Below are positions 1-7,702 of a stretch of 20,309 nucleotides of DNA, piece after piece. Position 1 is the stretch's first letter. Each line of letters starts with the position of its first letter. The notes beneath the pieces are model-generated. The model was not told the DNA's origin and made no database searches. It saw nothing but the letters and a program-made list of their open reading frames with translations. This stretch comes from Acidimicrobiaceae bacterium (GTDB lineage: Bacteria > Actinomycetota > Acidimicrobiia > Acidimicrobiales > RAAP-2). Location of the stretch: assembly GCA_003164275.1 (NCBI GenBank), contig PLSY01000114.1, positions 1 through 20,309 on the forward strand. Direction: 5' to 3'. Position numbers and translations under genes: made by a program.

Positions 1-17
1 ATGAGAACTCAAGACAT

Positions 18-464
18 TTGCCCCAAGTGGGTGAACGGCGATGCCGGGTCCGAGGGGACGAAGGCCAGGCCATCGCTGAACTGGTCATCGTCGCCCCGGT
101 GCTGCTCATCATCATCGTGCTCATGGTCGCCCTTGGACGGGTCGACTCGGCCCAGGGGGACGTCGAGTCGGCGGCGCGGGCCGGAGTCCAGGCGGCTGTC
201 GTCCAGGCCGACGCCGCCGACGCCCAGACCCAGGCGACTTCAGCGGTGACCAGCACCCTGGCCGGCGCTGGGCTCACCTGTCCTGCTCCCCAGATCACGA
301 CGGACACGTCCAACTTCGTAGCCGGCGGCACCGTGTCGGTGATTGTGACCTGTGTGACCAGCCTGGCCGACGTGTCCGTCCCCGGCATGCCCGGGTCGAA
401 GACCCTGTCGGCCATCGCCGTGGCGCACATCGACGTGTTCCGGACGGTCGGTGGTGGCACATGA
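18..464 (+). CDS. TadE-like pilus assembly pseudopilin
   Basis: Small membrane-anchored protein of the TadE family, which contributes to assembly of Tad/Flp-type IVb pili at the cell envelope. Residues 14-21 read DEGQAIAE, followed by a single hydrophobic segment at about 19-40. Gly16 with Glu five positions later matches the cleavage-site pattern of type IV prepilin peptidases. A Ser/Thr/Ala-rich exported part of about 100 residues with two cysteines follows. The start is uncertain. The codon used here is TTG at 18 without a visible Shine-Dalgarno sequence, GTG at 27 is an alternative, and no in-frame stop precedes it in the window, so the true start may lie to the left. The last base overlaps the next gene by ATGA, which implies one operon. 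The family call rests on the N-terminal motif and the neighbour. Confidence 0.8.
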   Translation: MPQVGERRCRVRGDEGQAIAELVIVAPVLLIIIVLMVALGRVDSAQGDVESAARAGVQAAVVQADAADAQTQATSAVTSTLAGAGLTCPAPQITTDTSNFVAGGTVSVIVTCVTSLADVSVPGMPGSKTLSAIAVAHIDVFRTVGGGT

Positions 465-952
465 GGGCGGCCGTTCGCAGTGGAAGATCGATCGGCAGGT
501 GGCGAGCGCGACTGCACCGACACACTGACCACCGACGAACTGCCCATCGATGTTCCGATGATGGACAGCTCCTCGCCATGACAGCGGTCTTCATGACCAT
601 GTTCCTGGCCCTCACCGGTCTGGTGGCCGACGGGGGTCACTACCTCGACGCCAAACAACAGGCCGCCTCCGAGGCCGAACAGGCGGCCCGGGCGGGTGCC
701 GGGTCGCTGGATGTCGGCCAGCTCCATGCCGGCACCATCGCTGTCGATCCCGCGGTTGCCGTCACCGTGGCCGAGAACTACATGAGCTCGGCCGGCCAGC
801 CCGGCACCGCCTGGGTGGTCGGCAACACCGTCTACGCCCAGATCAGCTACCGCCTGCCCACCCAGCTCCTCGGCATCATCGGGGTCGGGAGCCTGGCCCT
901 GTCGGTCACCGAGTCGGCGACCGATGTGAGTGGCATCACCACAGGAGGATGA
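461..952 (+). CDS. TadE/TadG-like Flp pilus-assembly membrane protein
   Basis: A 163-residue protein resembling the putative Flp pilus-assembly TadE/G-like family. After a basic cytoplasmic N-terminus of about 30 residues comes an acidic DDGQ motif (33-36), one transmembrane helix (about 38-56) and the segment ADGGHYLDAKQQAASEAEQA. That segment is typical of the region after the helix, where the chain leaves the membrane as a long amphipathic helix rich in Ala and Glu. The rest is a small extracytoplasmic domain. It starts at an ATGA overlap with the upstream TadE-like gene and ends in another ATGA overlap with the LysM/BTAD gene, so the three are probably co-transcribed and translationally coupled. 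It is much shorter than full TadG proteins with a von Willebrand domain. A minor-pilin or assembly role is inferred. Confidence 0.78.
   Translation: MRAAVRSGRSIGRWRARLHRHTDHRRTAHRCSDDGQLLAMTAVFMTMFLALTGLVADGGHYLDAKQQAASEAEQAARAGAGSLDVGQLHAGTIAVDPAVAVTVAENYMSSAGQPGTAWVVGNTVYAQISYRLPTQLLGIIGVGSLALSVTESATDVSGITTGG
943..948 (+). promoter_or_regulatory. Ribosome binding site deciding the LysM/BTAD start
   Basis: A perfect AGGAGG lies directly against the ATG at 949, leaving no spacer, but six bases before an in-frame GTG at 955. This makes GTG 955 the more likely initiation codon. Confidence 0.6.
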
Positions 953-954
953 CC

Positions 955-3930
955 GTGCCCGCTCGATCCAATCGCACCGCAGCCGCTCGCACCGCGACAA
1001 TCCGACCGGCTGATGGAACTCGACCGACAGGTCGCCAGGTCGCCGGCGGCTTCGGCGCTCTCGGTGTCCTGGCCATTGGGTTGGTGGGCATCCCGATCGT
1101 GCTCTCCACCCTCGTCGGGTGGCCGCTCCCGCATCACGTCCCGAGCGGTACGCAGGCGGCCCACGCCCTCGGGGCCTCGATCCCGGACTCGTTCTGGCCA
1201 CGGCTGTTCGCCGCCTTGGCCTGGCTGGCCTGGGCCTATTTCGTGGCCTCGGTCGGCACCAACCTCGTCCTCCAACTCCGCGGTCACCGACCCGGTCACC
1301 GCTCCCACCTCGTTGGCTCAAGCGCGATGGCGGCCCTCATCGCCGCCGTTCTGATCCTCGGTCAGCTCCGTGGTGCCCACACTGTTGCCAATTCGGGGCG
1401 TACTGGACCTCCGACCAGCCCAGCCCCAGTTGTGCAGCTGCTTTCCCAGACCTCCCCGGGGATCGTCCCTTTGGTGTCCACCACTCCGATCTCGGCCGCT
1501 CAATCAGCCGCGCAACTGGCCACCGTTACCCACACGGTCGTGCCCGGAGACACGCTGTGGAGCATCGCCGTCCAGTACTACGGAAACGGTGAACAGTGGC
1601 AGGCCATCTACCAGGCGAATGTGGGCCTGTCCCAGCCGGGAGGTGGCGCCCTCACCGATGCCCACTGGATCTATCCGGGGTGGTCGCTCACCATCCCAGG
1701 CGCCACCCAGGCGCCGCCCGTGGTGCCGGCGACGTCTCCGCCACCGCAGACTCCTTCGCCCGCAGCTTCGTCTACAGCTCCGATTGTGACCTCGCCGGCT
1801 GCCGGCACGTCCGGATCCATCAGCGGTGCCTCCAACAGCAGGGGTTCAGGCGGCAGCAAATCAACGAGCAGCGGCCGGTTTCCTCGGCCGACCGACACCC
1901 CCGATGCACGTCGGCCAAGCTCGAGCCGCCCACCTTCGGAGACTCCGTCAGTGCCGTCGGGCCACACGGGTACCACGGAGCCTGCCGGGGCCACTCCATC
2001 CCGGCCGCCGCTCACCCTCCACCATTCTGGAGACGCAACTCCGACCCACGCTGACCAGTCGAACGCCGTCGCCAAGACGCATCCACCTGCTCCGCATGCG
2101 CCCGGAAGTGACATCGGACCGATCGCCGTGGGCGCGGGCCTCTTCGGCCTCACCGCCATCGGTCTGGTCACCGCGTTGGACCGCCGGCGGCGCCGACAGA
2201 TCGGGCGGCGGTCCTTTGGCGGGTGCATTCCTCGGCCGGAACCGAAGAGCCCGCTCGCCGACCTCGAGCTGCAGCTACGCCACTACGCCCGAGCCGGCCA
2301 CGCGTTCTGGGTCTGCCACCTGGCCGAGTTGCTCGGCCACGCCGCCAACGTTGCCGGTGTGGCACCACCGGACGTGGTGGGCGTCGAGCTGACCGCCATT
2401 GGACTGGATGTGCTGGTCACCGGTGACAGCCCCGTACCACGGGCCCCATTCGTATGTCGGCCCGGTCGGCCGGACGTCTGGCACCTGCCCTTCACCACCG
2501 ATCCAGATGTCGTCGATGAGGCCGCCGGGTCCTCGCCCGTTCCCCTGGTCCTTGCCACCGTGGGCCAGAGTGCTGTTGGGTCGGTGCTGGTCAACGTGGA
2601 CCGCTACCTGTCGATCCACATCACCGTCGCCGAGGACCAGGTGGAGGGCATCCTGGCCGCCATGGCCACCGAGTTGGCCGGCACGACCTCCCCAGTGGGG
2701 ACGGCAGTCATCGCCGTCGGCTTCGGTTACGGCGTGGTCGATCGCCTCGAAGGGGGTGTCGTCGTCGACGACCTCAACGAGGCGACAGCATCGACGCGAC
2801 CCGATGAGCAGTCCATCGTCCTGGTTGACCCCCAGACCACGACTGATCGCCTTCTCGATGTCGTCCATGGGAGGGAGAATCTGCACCTGGTCACCGCGGG
2901 ACCTGTCGCACCGGGCGGCACGGCGCTCATCCTCGACCCAGAACATCCGCACCTAGAGCACCACCCGTTGGACCCGGCCCAACCCGCGCAGGTCTCCGAC
3001 GACTCGCTCGAAGAGGTGCAGACCTTGTTCGAACTGGCCGAAGAGGACCCGGACTCCAAGGCCCACAACGGCAACCAGGCGGCCGAGGCGCATCGACCAA
3101 GCGAAGAGTCGTCCGTAGGGGAGGTGGTGATCGGTATCCTGGGAGAACCGACGATCTCTGTCGGCAAAAGTGATCGTCAGGGGCTTGTGGCGGCCGTCTC
3201 GCCGAGGGCGGGAACCAAAGCCCGCAGAGTCGTCGAGCTCCTCGTCTACCTGGCTGCTCATGACGGAACCGCCACTCGAGGCGAGTGGCTCACCGACATC
3301 TCTCCGGACAAGGCGTTGAGCGACGGATACGTCCGCAACCTGGTGCTCCTCACCCGACGCTCGCTCGAAGCCATCACCGGTGATCCGGACCTCCTCGCCT
3401 ATGACAAGGCCACTCAGCGATTTTCGCTGGCCGAGCGGGTCACGACCGACTGGAAGCAGTTCCAATCGGCGACCTCTGACGGAGAGCCGGTGCAGTTGCG
3501 AACGGCACTTGGGCTCGTCCGAGGCGTTCCGTTCGGAGTCGATCCCGACCCATGGACGTCGGCCGGAGGTCTTTCCTACGTCGTAGGGGACGCCATCACC
3601 GACGCAGCGCTTACTCTCGGAGAGCTGGCTTTGGACGACGGTGATCTTCGACTGGCCACGTGGGCAGTGCGCCAGGGCCAGCTGGCCAATCGCTACGACC
3701 AGGGCCTGTGGCGAATCCTTCTCCGAGCGACCGGCGACGACACTGCCTGCAAGCAGATTTGGAACGAGCTCAATGCTCTTCTCGCCGTCGATGGTGATCC
3801 CACCGAGGACCTCGAGCCCGCCACTCTCGACCTCTACGGCTCGCTCAGCACTCCGAGGCGGCCAGCTGCCGGAGTTGTCGTGCTGCAGGACAACGACGAA
3901 GCAGTCCTTCCGACCCGCCAAGCCGTGTGA
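955..3930 (+). CDS. LysM and BTAD domain membrane protein
   Basis: Large multidomain membrane protein, 991 residues from GTG 955. The alternative ATG at 949 sits right against AGGAGG with no spacer. Counting from 949, three transmembrane helices (about 33-56, 85-108, 124-140) precede an extracytoplasmic LysM domain (about 194-250, with VVPGDTLWSIAVQYYG and WIYPGWSLTIP) that would bind peptidoglycan. A Pro/Ser/Thr-rich linker (251-387) and a fourth helix (389-410) ending in a run of five arginines bring the chain back to the cytoplasm. The C-terminus has a winged-helix OmpR-like domain (about 725-828) and an alpha-helical bacterial transcriptional activator domain (BTAD, about 832-965). Such proteins are common near actinobacterial Tad clusters. 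A link between wall or pilus state and transcription is an inference. The gene overlaps the TadG-like gene by ATGA. Confidence 0.85.
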   Translation: MPARSNRTAAARTATIRPADGTRPTGRQVAGGFGALGVLAIGLVGIPIVLSTLVGWPLPHHVPSGTQAAHALGASIPDSFWPRLFAALAWLAWAYFVASVGTNLVLQLRGHRPGHRSHLVGSSAMAALIAAVLILGQLRGAHTVANSGRTGPPTSPAPVVQLLSQTSPGIVPLVSTTPISAAQSAAQLATVTHTVVPGDTLWSIAVQYYGNGEQWQAIYQANVGLSQPGGGALTDAHWIYPGWSLTIPGATQAPPVVPATSPPPQTPSPAASSTAPIVTSPAAGTSGSISGASNSRGSGGSKSTSSGRFPRPTDTPDARRPSSSRPPSETPSVPSGHTGTTEPAGATPSRPPLTLHHSGDATPTHADQSNAVAKTHPPAPHAPGSDIGPIAVGAGLFGLTAIGLVTALDRRRRRQIGRRSFGGCIPRPEPKSPLADLELQLRHYARAGHAFWVCHLAELLGHAANVAGVAPPDVVGVELTAIGLDVLVTGDSPVPRAPFVCRPGRPDVWHLPFTTDPDVVDEAAGSSPVPLVLATVGQSAVGSVLVNVDRYLSIHITVAEDQVEGILAAMATELAGTTSPVGTAVIAVGFGYGVVDRLEGGVVVDDLNEATASTRPDEQSIVLVDPQTTTDRLLDVVHGRENLHLVTAGPVAPGGTALILDPEHPHLEHHPLDPAQPAQVSDDSLEEVQTLFELAEEDPDSKAHNGNQAAEAHRPSEESSVGEVVIGILGEPTISVGKSDRQGLVAAVSPRAGTKARRVVELLVYLAAHDGTATRGEWLTDISPDKALSDGYVRNLVLLTRRSLEAITGDPDLLAYDKATQRFSLAERVTTDWKQFQSATSDGEPVQLRTALGLVRGVPFGVDPDPWTSAGGLSYVVGDAITDAALTLGELALDDGDLRLATWAVRQGQLANRYDQGLWRILLRATGDDTACKQIWNELNALLAVDGDPTEDLEPATLDLYGSLSTPRRPAAGVVVLQDNDEAVLPTRQAV

Positions 3931-4105
3931 TGCCGTCGGCTTTCATCCCGGACTCCGCCGGCTGAACTGAGCTCATCACTGACGCTCAGCCGCACAGGCT
4001 TTCACGCTGAGGACGGCGCTGGAAAGCCGCCGCTTGACCCCGGTTCGATTTGGCCAGCGTCTTCCCAAGTCCACTCCTCACGAATGCACCACGCTGACCT
4101 ACCGT

Positions 4106-5077
4106 ATGCCAATGACGACCTGTAGCGGTTGGGTGCGCACTCTAAAGGGCCGGAACGTAACCTTCACCGGACTCGTCTACCTCGGCGGTGATCGTTTCAG
4201 CCATCGGGAGTGCGGCGAGTTGGTCGAGTCGCATGGCGGTTCTTGGTCTGATGACCTCTCAAACGAAACCGATCTAGTCATCAAGGGATGGCAGCGCAGC
4301 GTCGACTACGAAGGGACTCGGGCGAGTCGGAAGCTCGTGCTCGCGAGGCAATCGAATGCCGAACAGTCGGATCGCTCGCATGTTCACATCGTCCGTGCGG
4401 TCGGTTTCGCGCATCTTCTCGGAAACCATCGTGCGGAGTGCGTCAATCGGCCCTTGGAGGGGCACTCAGGGGACTGGGTGCGGGCCGTGACTGCGGACGG
4501 GCAGAGGGAGCGGATCGAGGGACGGCTTGACATCGTCCTACATGACTCGGGCGACTACGTTCTACCGACGGTTGTTCTCAGGAGAAAGCGTTATGAGGTG
4601 TTCCCCGAGTCTGTCCATGTGATTGAAAGTGGCTCGCCACCCTTGAAGTCGAAGAAGCTCATCTTCGGCGGCGGACTTCAGGACGCAGCAGTGGACGACC
4701 TCCTTCGTTCCTATTGGCAAGACTGGGCGCCGCGGTATGACATCACGTGGGAGGAGATGTTTGCTCAACTCGAGGTTTTGGTCGATCCCCTCAAGGCAGC
4801 TGGCTGGAAGGAAACCGGGAGCGGTCGAGAGAGGGGGGGCTGGGAGGAGGACGACTTCGTCTTCGCCACCCTGGTGCGTAACGACATTTCCGTTGAATTA
4901 GAGCTTGGTGAAGCGGGCTGGGTGAGCGGTTGGGAGGATCTGCTCCTGGAAGAGCACGTCGATGAGGATGCGGAGCGCACCGAACTTTCGAACCCGAGGA
5001 TCATTCCCGGGATCGGCAACACTAGGGATCAGCTGGGCATTGTTCGGAGGTACCGCCGGGAACGCTGGCTGCCCTGA
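4106..5077 (+). CDS. BRCT-domain protein with unrecognised C-terminal region
   Basis: A 323-residue protein. Residues about 13-105 look like a complete BRCT domain: LKGRNVTFTGL, then GGSWSDDLSNETDLVI with the conserved Gly-Gly, and a closing helix around VRAVGFAHLL. BRCT domains bind DNA ends or protein partners; in bacteria they are best known at the C-terminus of NAD-dependent DNA ligase, and stand-alone forms are less common. The remaining 200 or so residues are acidic, with many tryptophans (for example SYWQDWAPRYDITWEEMF), and I do not recognise a family. I chose ATG 4106; ATG 4112 is equally possible and an in-frame TTG at 4034 would add 24 residues that do not look conserved. None has a good Shine-Dalgarno sequence. 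It lies between the pilus genes and a transposase remnant, at the island edge. A role in defence or repair is conjecture. Confidence 0.65.
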   Translation: MPMTTCSGWVRTLKGRNVTFTGLVYLGGDRFSHRECGELVESHGGSWSDDLSNETDLVIKGWQRSVDYEGTRASRKLVLARQSNAEQSDRSHVHIVRAVGFAHLLGNHRAECVNRPLEGHSGDWVRAVTADGQRERIEGRLDIVLHDSGDYVLPTVVLRRKRYEVFPESVHVIESGSPPLKSKKLIFGGGLQDAAVDDLLRSYWQDWAPRYDITWEEMFAQLEVLVDPLKAAGWKETGSGRERGGWEEDDFVFATLVRNDISVELELGEAGWVSGWEDLLLEEHVDEDAERTELSNPRIIPGIGNTRDQLGIVRRYRRERWLP

Positions 5078-5194
5078 TCACCAGGCGCGGCCGAATGGCG
5101 AGAGAACGCGGTAGGTGGCCTCGCCGAGCATGGCCATGAGCGGAGCGTTGGAAATCCCGTGGCTCACAGCGGTCTTGTCCAAGTGGTCCGCAGG
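5078..5194 (-). pseudogene. Possible 3' remnant of a truncated leftward gene
   Basis: On the minus strand a 38-codon frame runs from just after a TAG (5195-5197) to a TGA (5078-5080), ending in ATYRVLSPFGRAW. Third codon positions are mostly G or C, as in the real genes here, and the end reads like a natural C-terminus, but no start or Shine-Dalgarno sequence precedes it. It abuts the 3' end of the BRCT gene without overlap. I do not recognise the family; it may be the tail of a gene lost by deletion. Confidence 0.3.
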
Positions 5195-5199
5195 CTAGA

Positions 5200-5418
5200 T
5201 CACGTTGTCTCCCTGCCCTCTTGTGTCATTACTGCGTCGAAGCGCTCCCAGGACATCTTGTAGTGCGTCTTTGAATTGTGTGATGGCATCCAGTCGATTG
5301 CGCCCTTGCTGATCCTTAGCCTGCCGAGCTTGTTGCCGTTCGACCACACTGAGACCTCCACGTCAGTGTTGTTGACAGTCTGGGCGGGAAGTGACATCTC
5401 GATCTCGTGTTGGGGCAT
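5200..5418 (-). CDS. Small conserved-looking hypothetical protein (72 aa)
   Basis: A 72-residue soluble protein beginning MPQHEIEMSLPAQ and rich in polar residues. Its C-terminal half (KLGRLRISKGAIDWMPS, then a MSWERFDAVM stretch) resembles small uncharacterised actinobacterial proteins that share an ISKG-x-x-DW-x-P-S pattern and a closing MSWERF motif; this is recalled from general familiarity, not searched. An open frame extends upstream to 5724, but those extra 102 residues are low-complexity, Pro/Arg-rich and overlap the antisense of a transposase remnant, so I place the start at ATG 5418. ATG 5397 (MSLPAQ), preceded by a weak purine stretch, is an alternative. No function can be assigned. 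It reads leftwards, as does the vsr gene about 335 bases away, but the remnant between them argues against a shared operon. Confidence 0.55.
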   Translation of the reverse strand: MPQHEIEMSLPAQTVNNTDVEVSVWSNGNKLGRLRISKGAIDWMPSHNSKTHYKMSWERFDAVMTQEGRETT

Positions 5419-5496
5419 GGTCGCAAATGCTAGATGTGGAGGTTGAACCGGCCTGGTATCCCCGAAGGCTCCATGCTTTGGAAGTGAGAATGGAGC

Positions 5497-5658
5497 ATGG
5501 CGCCATACAGGCCGACGATAAGGGGGTATCCGCGTGAGCTGAAAGAGCGGGCTGTGAAGATGGTCCAGGAACTTCAGGCACGGCACCCCTAGAGCAAGAC
5601 GGTCATCTCTCGGGTGGCCTGCCAGCTGGGCGTGGGGGACGAATGGGACTACCTGTAG
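5497..5658 (+). pseudogene. IS3-type transposase orfA remnant with internal stop
   Basis: From ATG 5497 the plus strand reads MAPYRPTIRGYPRELKERAV and continues KMVQELQARHP before a TAG (5590-5592). The same frame goes on SKTVISRVACQLGVGDEW to a second TAG (5656-5658). The pattern Y-P-R-E-L-(K/R)-E-R-A-V-(K/R)-M-V followed by V-x-x-Q-L-G-V-G is the N-terminal helix-turn-helix of IS3-family OrfA proteins. The rest of orfA, all of orfB and the terminal inverted repeats are absent. The internal stop and loss of homology after LGVGDE show that it is dead. It sits in the 335-base stretch between the 72-residue gene and vsr, which otherwise holds nothing I can support. Confidence 0.65.
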
Positions 5659-5753
5659 CCAGGCACCACACCTAGCGGGGATAATAGAGAAACATGATGA
5701 CAACGGCGGAGAGACGCAGGTCACTCACGCGCTCTTCGGAGAAGATGCGGACT

Positions 5754-6170
5754 TCAGGCCGGCCGGCGTCTCCAAATTCTCTGAATTGCGTCGGCGGCTT
5801 CCACGGGATCGTCATGCTCCCAAATGTGTATCGGAAGCCAGCCCATGTCTTTCAAAGACTCATCGACTCGATCATCGCGCTCACTGTTTTCGACCATCTT
5901 CGCCTCCCACCAAGCCCCGTTGTTCTTGGGCGCCACATAGTGAATCGGACATCCATGCCAGAAGCATCCGTCGACGAAGACTGCCAACTTGGCCCTAGTG
6001 AAGGCGATGTCAGGAGTGCCGGGAAGACCTCGGAGATGAACGCGATACCGAAGACCCCTCCGATGCAGTTCGCTGCGCAGGGCAAGTTCCGGCTTGGAAT
6101 CTCTTCTGGGCATGCGCGCGAACTGGCTGCTCACGGCCTCACTCAAGGCCGGCGGCCGGTCGTTCGTCAC
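5754..6170 (-). CDS. vsr: Very short patch repair (Vsr-type) endonuclease
   Basis: A 138-residue Vsr-family DNA endonuclease. Vsr nicks beside T:G mismatches that arise when 5-methylcytosine deaminates, starting very-short-patch repair. Visible motifs are SKPELALRSELHRRG (25-39), catalytic Asp54 in LPGTPDIAF, the block VDGCFWHGCPIH (66-77) with metal-ligand-type Cys69, His72 and Cys74, a W-W-x-x-K segment around 87-91, and HIWEHDD (115-121), where His119 stands where E. coli Vsr has its fourth zinc ligand Cys. Length is normal. It starts at GTG 6170, only 29 bases from the divergent ATPase gene at 6200, so its promoter must overlap that gene. The cytosine methyltransferase it presumably serves lies at the other end of the locus, also on the minus strand. 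It may alternatively act as a nuclease of the defence system itself. Confidence 0.9.
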   Translation of the reverse strand: MTNDRPPALSEAVSSQFARMPRRDSKPELALRSELHRRGLRYRVHLRGLPGTPDIAFTRAKLAVFVDGCFWHGCPIHYVAPKNNGAWWEAKMVENSERDDRVDESLKDMGWLPIHIWEHDDPVEAADAIQRIWRRRPA

Positions 6171-6199
6171 GCTGCAAGTCTGCTGCTTGACGGAGGGTC

Positions 6200-7702
6200 A
6201 TGACCAAAAAGGTGGACTTCGACATCGTTCAGCCGAATCCCGGCGCGCTGATCGAATCCTTGCGAGCGTTCGGATACACGCCGGAGAGTGCCGTGGCCGA
6301 CTTAGTCGACAACAGCATCGCCGCTGGGGCCAAGCATGTTGACATCAGATTCGAATGGGAGGGCGCAACGAGTCGAGTCATCATTTCTGACGACGGTCGA
6401 GGAATGCCAGAGGCGGTGCTCGTCAATGCAATGAGGGCGGGGAGCACCAGTCCGAGCGAGGAGCGTGATCCAAGCGACTTGGGGAGATTCGGTCTCGGGT
6501 TGAAGACAGCATCCTTTTCCCAGTGCCGACTTCTGACCGTCATGAGCAAGACGAAGAAGTCCCCAGCTGCGTGTCGCCGTTGGGACCTCGATGAGGTCGT
6601 TCGCTCGGGTGAGTGGAGGCTTCTACACGGTCCATCCGAGTGGGCCCAACCTTTGGTGGCAGAGCTTGAAGCGCAAGCATGCGGTACGAAAGTCGCCTGG
6701 GAGAAGATGGATCGCCTAGTTGGTGATTCGGAGGTCGACGACTCTTGGGCCCAAAGGCATTTCTTCACCGTCGCGGACAAGGTGGCTGATCACCTGTCCA
6801 TGACCTTTCATCGCTTTCTCAACGGTCGAAAGCTCTCCATCACCATCAATGGACACCCAGTAGACCAATGGGACCCGTTCCTTGAGGGGAATCCGGCTCG
6901 CCAGGTACTAGGGATGGAGCGAATCAAGTACACCGGAGGCGAGGTGGAGGTCCACCCCTACGTCTTGCCACATCGCTCGAAGCTGGCGGATTCTGATTTC
7001 AGCCTCGCTGGGGGATCGCGCGGATGGAACGATCTCCAAGGGTTCTACGTCTACCGCAATCAGCGGCTATTGGTGGCTGGAGACTGGCTGGGCCTTCGGT
7101 TCACCAAAGAAGAACACTACAAACTGGCTCGAATCCGCATTGATATTCCCAACAACACCGATGAGCAATGGCAGATCGATGTCCGCAAATCAGTCGCGGT
7201 TCCCCCACCCGAGATCAGGGAGCAGCTCAGGCGAATCGCGAAGGTCACGAGGGAACGGGCGGTGGAGGTCTACCGCCATAGAGGGAAGGTCATCACCAAG
7301 CAGTCCGAGAAGGGCATCACCCCAATCTGGCTTGAGAAAGTGCGGCATGGACAGATCTCATACGTGATCAACCAAGAGCATGACGTGGTCGCCTCGGCGA
7401 TCGATGACCCCAACCCGAAGAGCGTTAGGACGCTCATCCGCCTCATCGAAGAGACCATCCCCGTTCCACTCATTGCGATCAACAGCGCGGAACGTAGCCA
7501 GCAGCACGCCGCACCCTTAGAGAACGCCACGCCAAGGGCGATCGCGACACTGGCGGAGACTGTCTACCGCTCGGTCAGGGCCAAGGGATCAAGCCACAAG
7601 GTCGCGCGTGACCGAGTCCTCACCATGGATCCGTTCCATCTCTATCCAGAGTTACTCGAGGTGCTCGATTCACTGGAGCACGACCATGAAGGGTCAAAAT
7701 GA
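6200..7702 (+). CDS. GHKL ATPase, MORC/MutL-like, first copy
   Basis: A 500-residue ATPase of the gyrase/Hsp90/histidine kinase/MutL superfamily, close to the prokaryotic paraMORC ATPases found in restriction-like operons. The Bergerat-fold motifs are intact: N-box ADLVDNSIAAGA (33-44), G1 SDDGRGM (63-69) and G2 GRFGLGLKTASFSQ (95-108). A second, S5-like domain follows (about 225-345), recognisable from the stretch QGFYVYRNQRLLVAGDW and the basic patch DVRKS, where MutL-type proteins carry a phosphate-contacting Lys. The first N-box residue is Asp rather than the usual catalytic Glu. Such proteins close on ATP and reshape DNA or protein complexes; dimerisation is expected from the family. ATG 6200 follows GGAGGG (6192-6197) with a short spacer. 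It leads the rightward operon and overlaps the Z1 gene by ATGA. The second ATPase at 13431 is a paralogue. Confidence 0.88.
   Translation: MTKKVDFDIVQPNPGALIESLRAFGYTPESAVADLVDNSIAAGAKHVDIRFEWEGATSRVIISDDGRGMPEAVLVNAMRAGSTSPSEERDPSDLGRFGLGLKTASFSQCRLLTVMSKTKKSPAACRRWDLDEVVRSGEWRLLHGPSEWAQPLVAELEAQACGTKVAWEKMDRLVGDSEVDDSWAQRHFFTVADKVADHLSMTFHRFLNGRKLSITINGHPVDQWDPFLEGNPARQVLGMERIKYTGGEVEVHPYVLPHRSKLADSDFSLAGGSRGWNDLQGFYVYRNQRLLVAGDWLGLRFTKEEHYKLARIRIDIPNNTDEQWQIDVRKSVAVPPPEIREQLRRIAKVTRERAVEVYRHRGKVITKQSEKGITPIWLEKVRHGQISYVINQEHDVVASAIDDPNPKSVRTLIRLIEETIPVPLIAINSAERSQQHAAPLENATPRAIATLAETVYRSVRAKGSSHKVARDRVLTMDPFHLYPELLEVLDSLEHDHEGSK

Noticed and set aside
1..249. Open frame from ATG at position 1
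   Set aside because: It lies out of frame over the TadE-like gene, is Ser/Arg/Pro-rich without any recognisable motif, and the overlapping frame has a clear TadE membrane segment.
3985..4011. CTCAGC...GCTGAG inverted repeat after the LysM/BTAD gene
   Set aside because: Only six pairs around a 15-base loop with no T-run; too weak to call a terminator.
5419..5724. Extension of the 72-residue minus-strand protein to 5724
   Set aside because: The added residues are low-complexity and lie antisense to the IS3-type remnant, so they are most likely non-coding.
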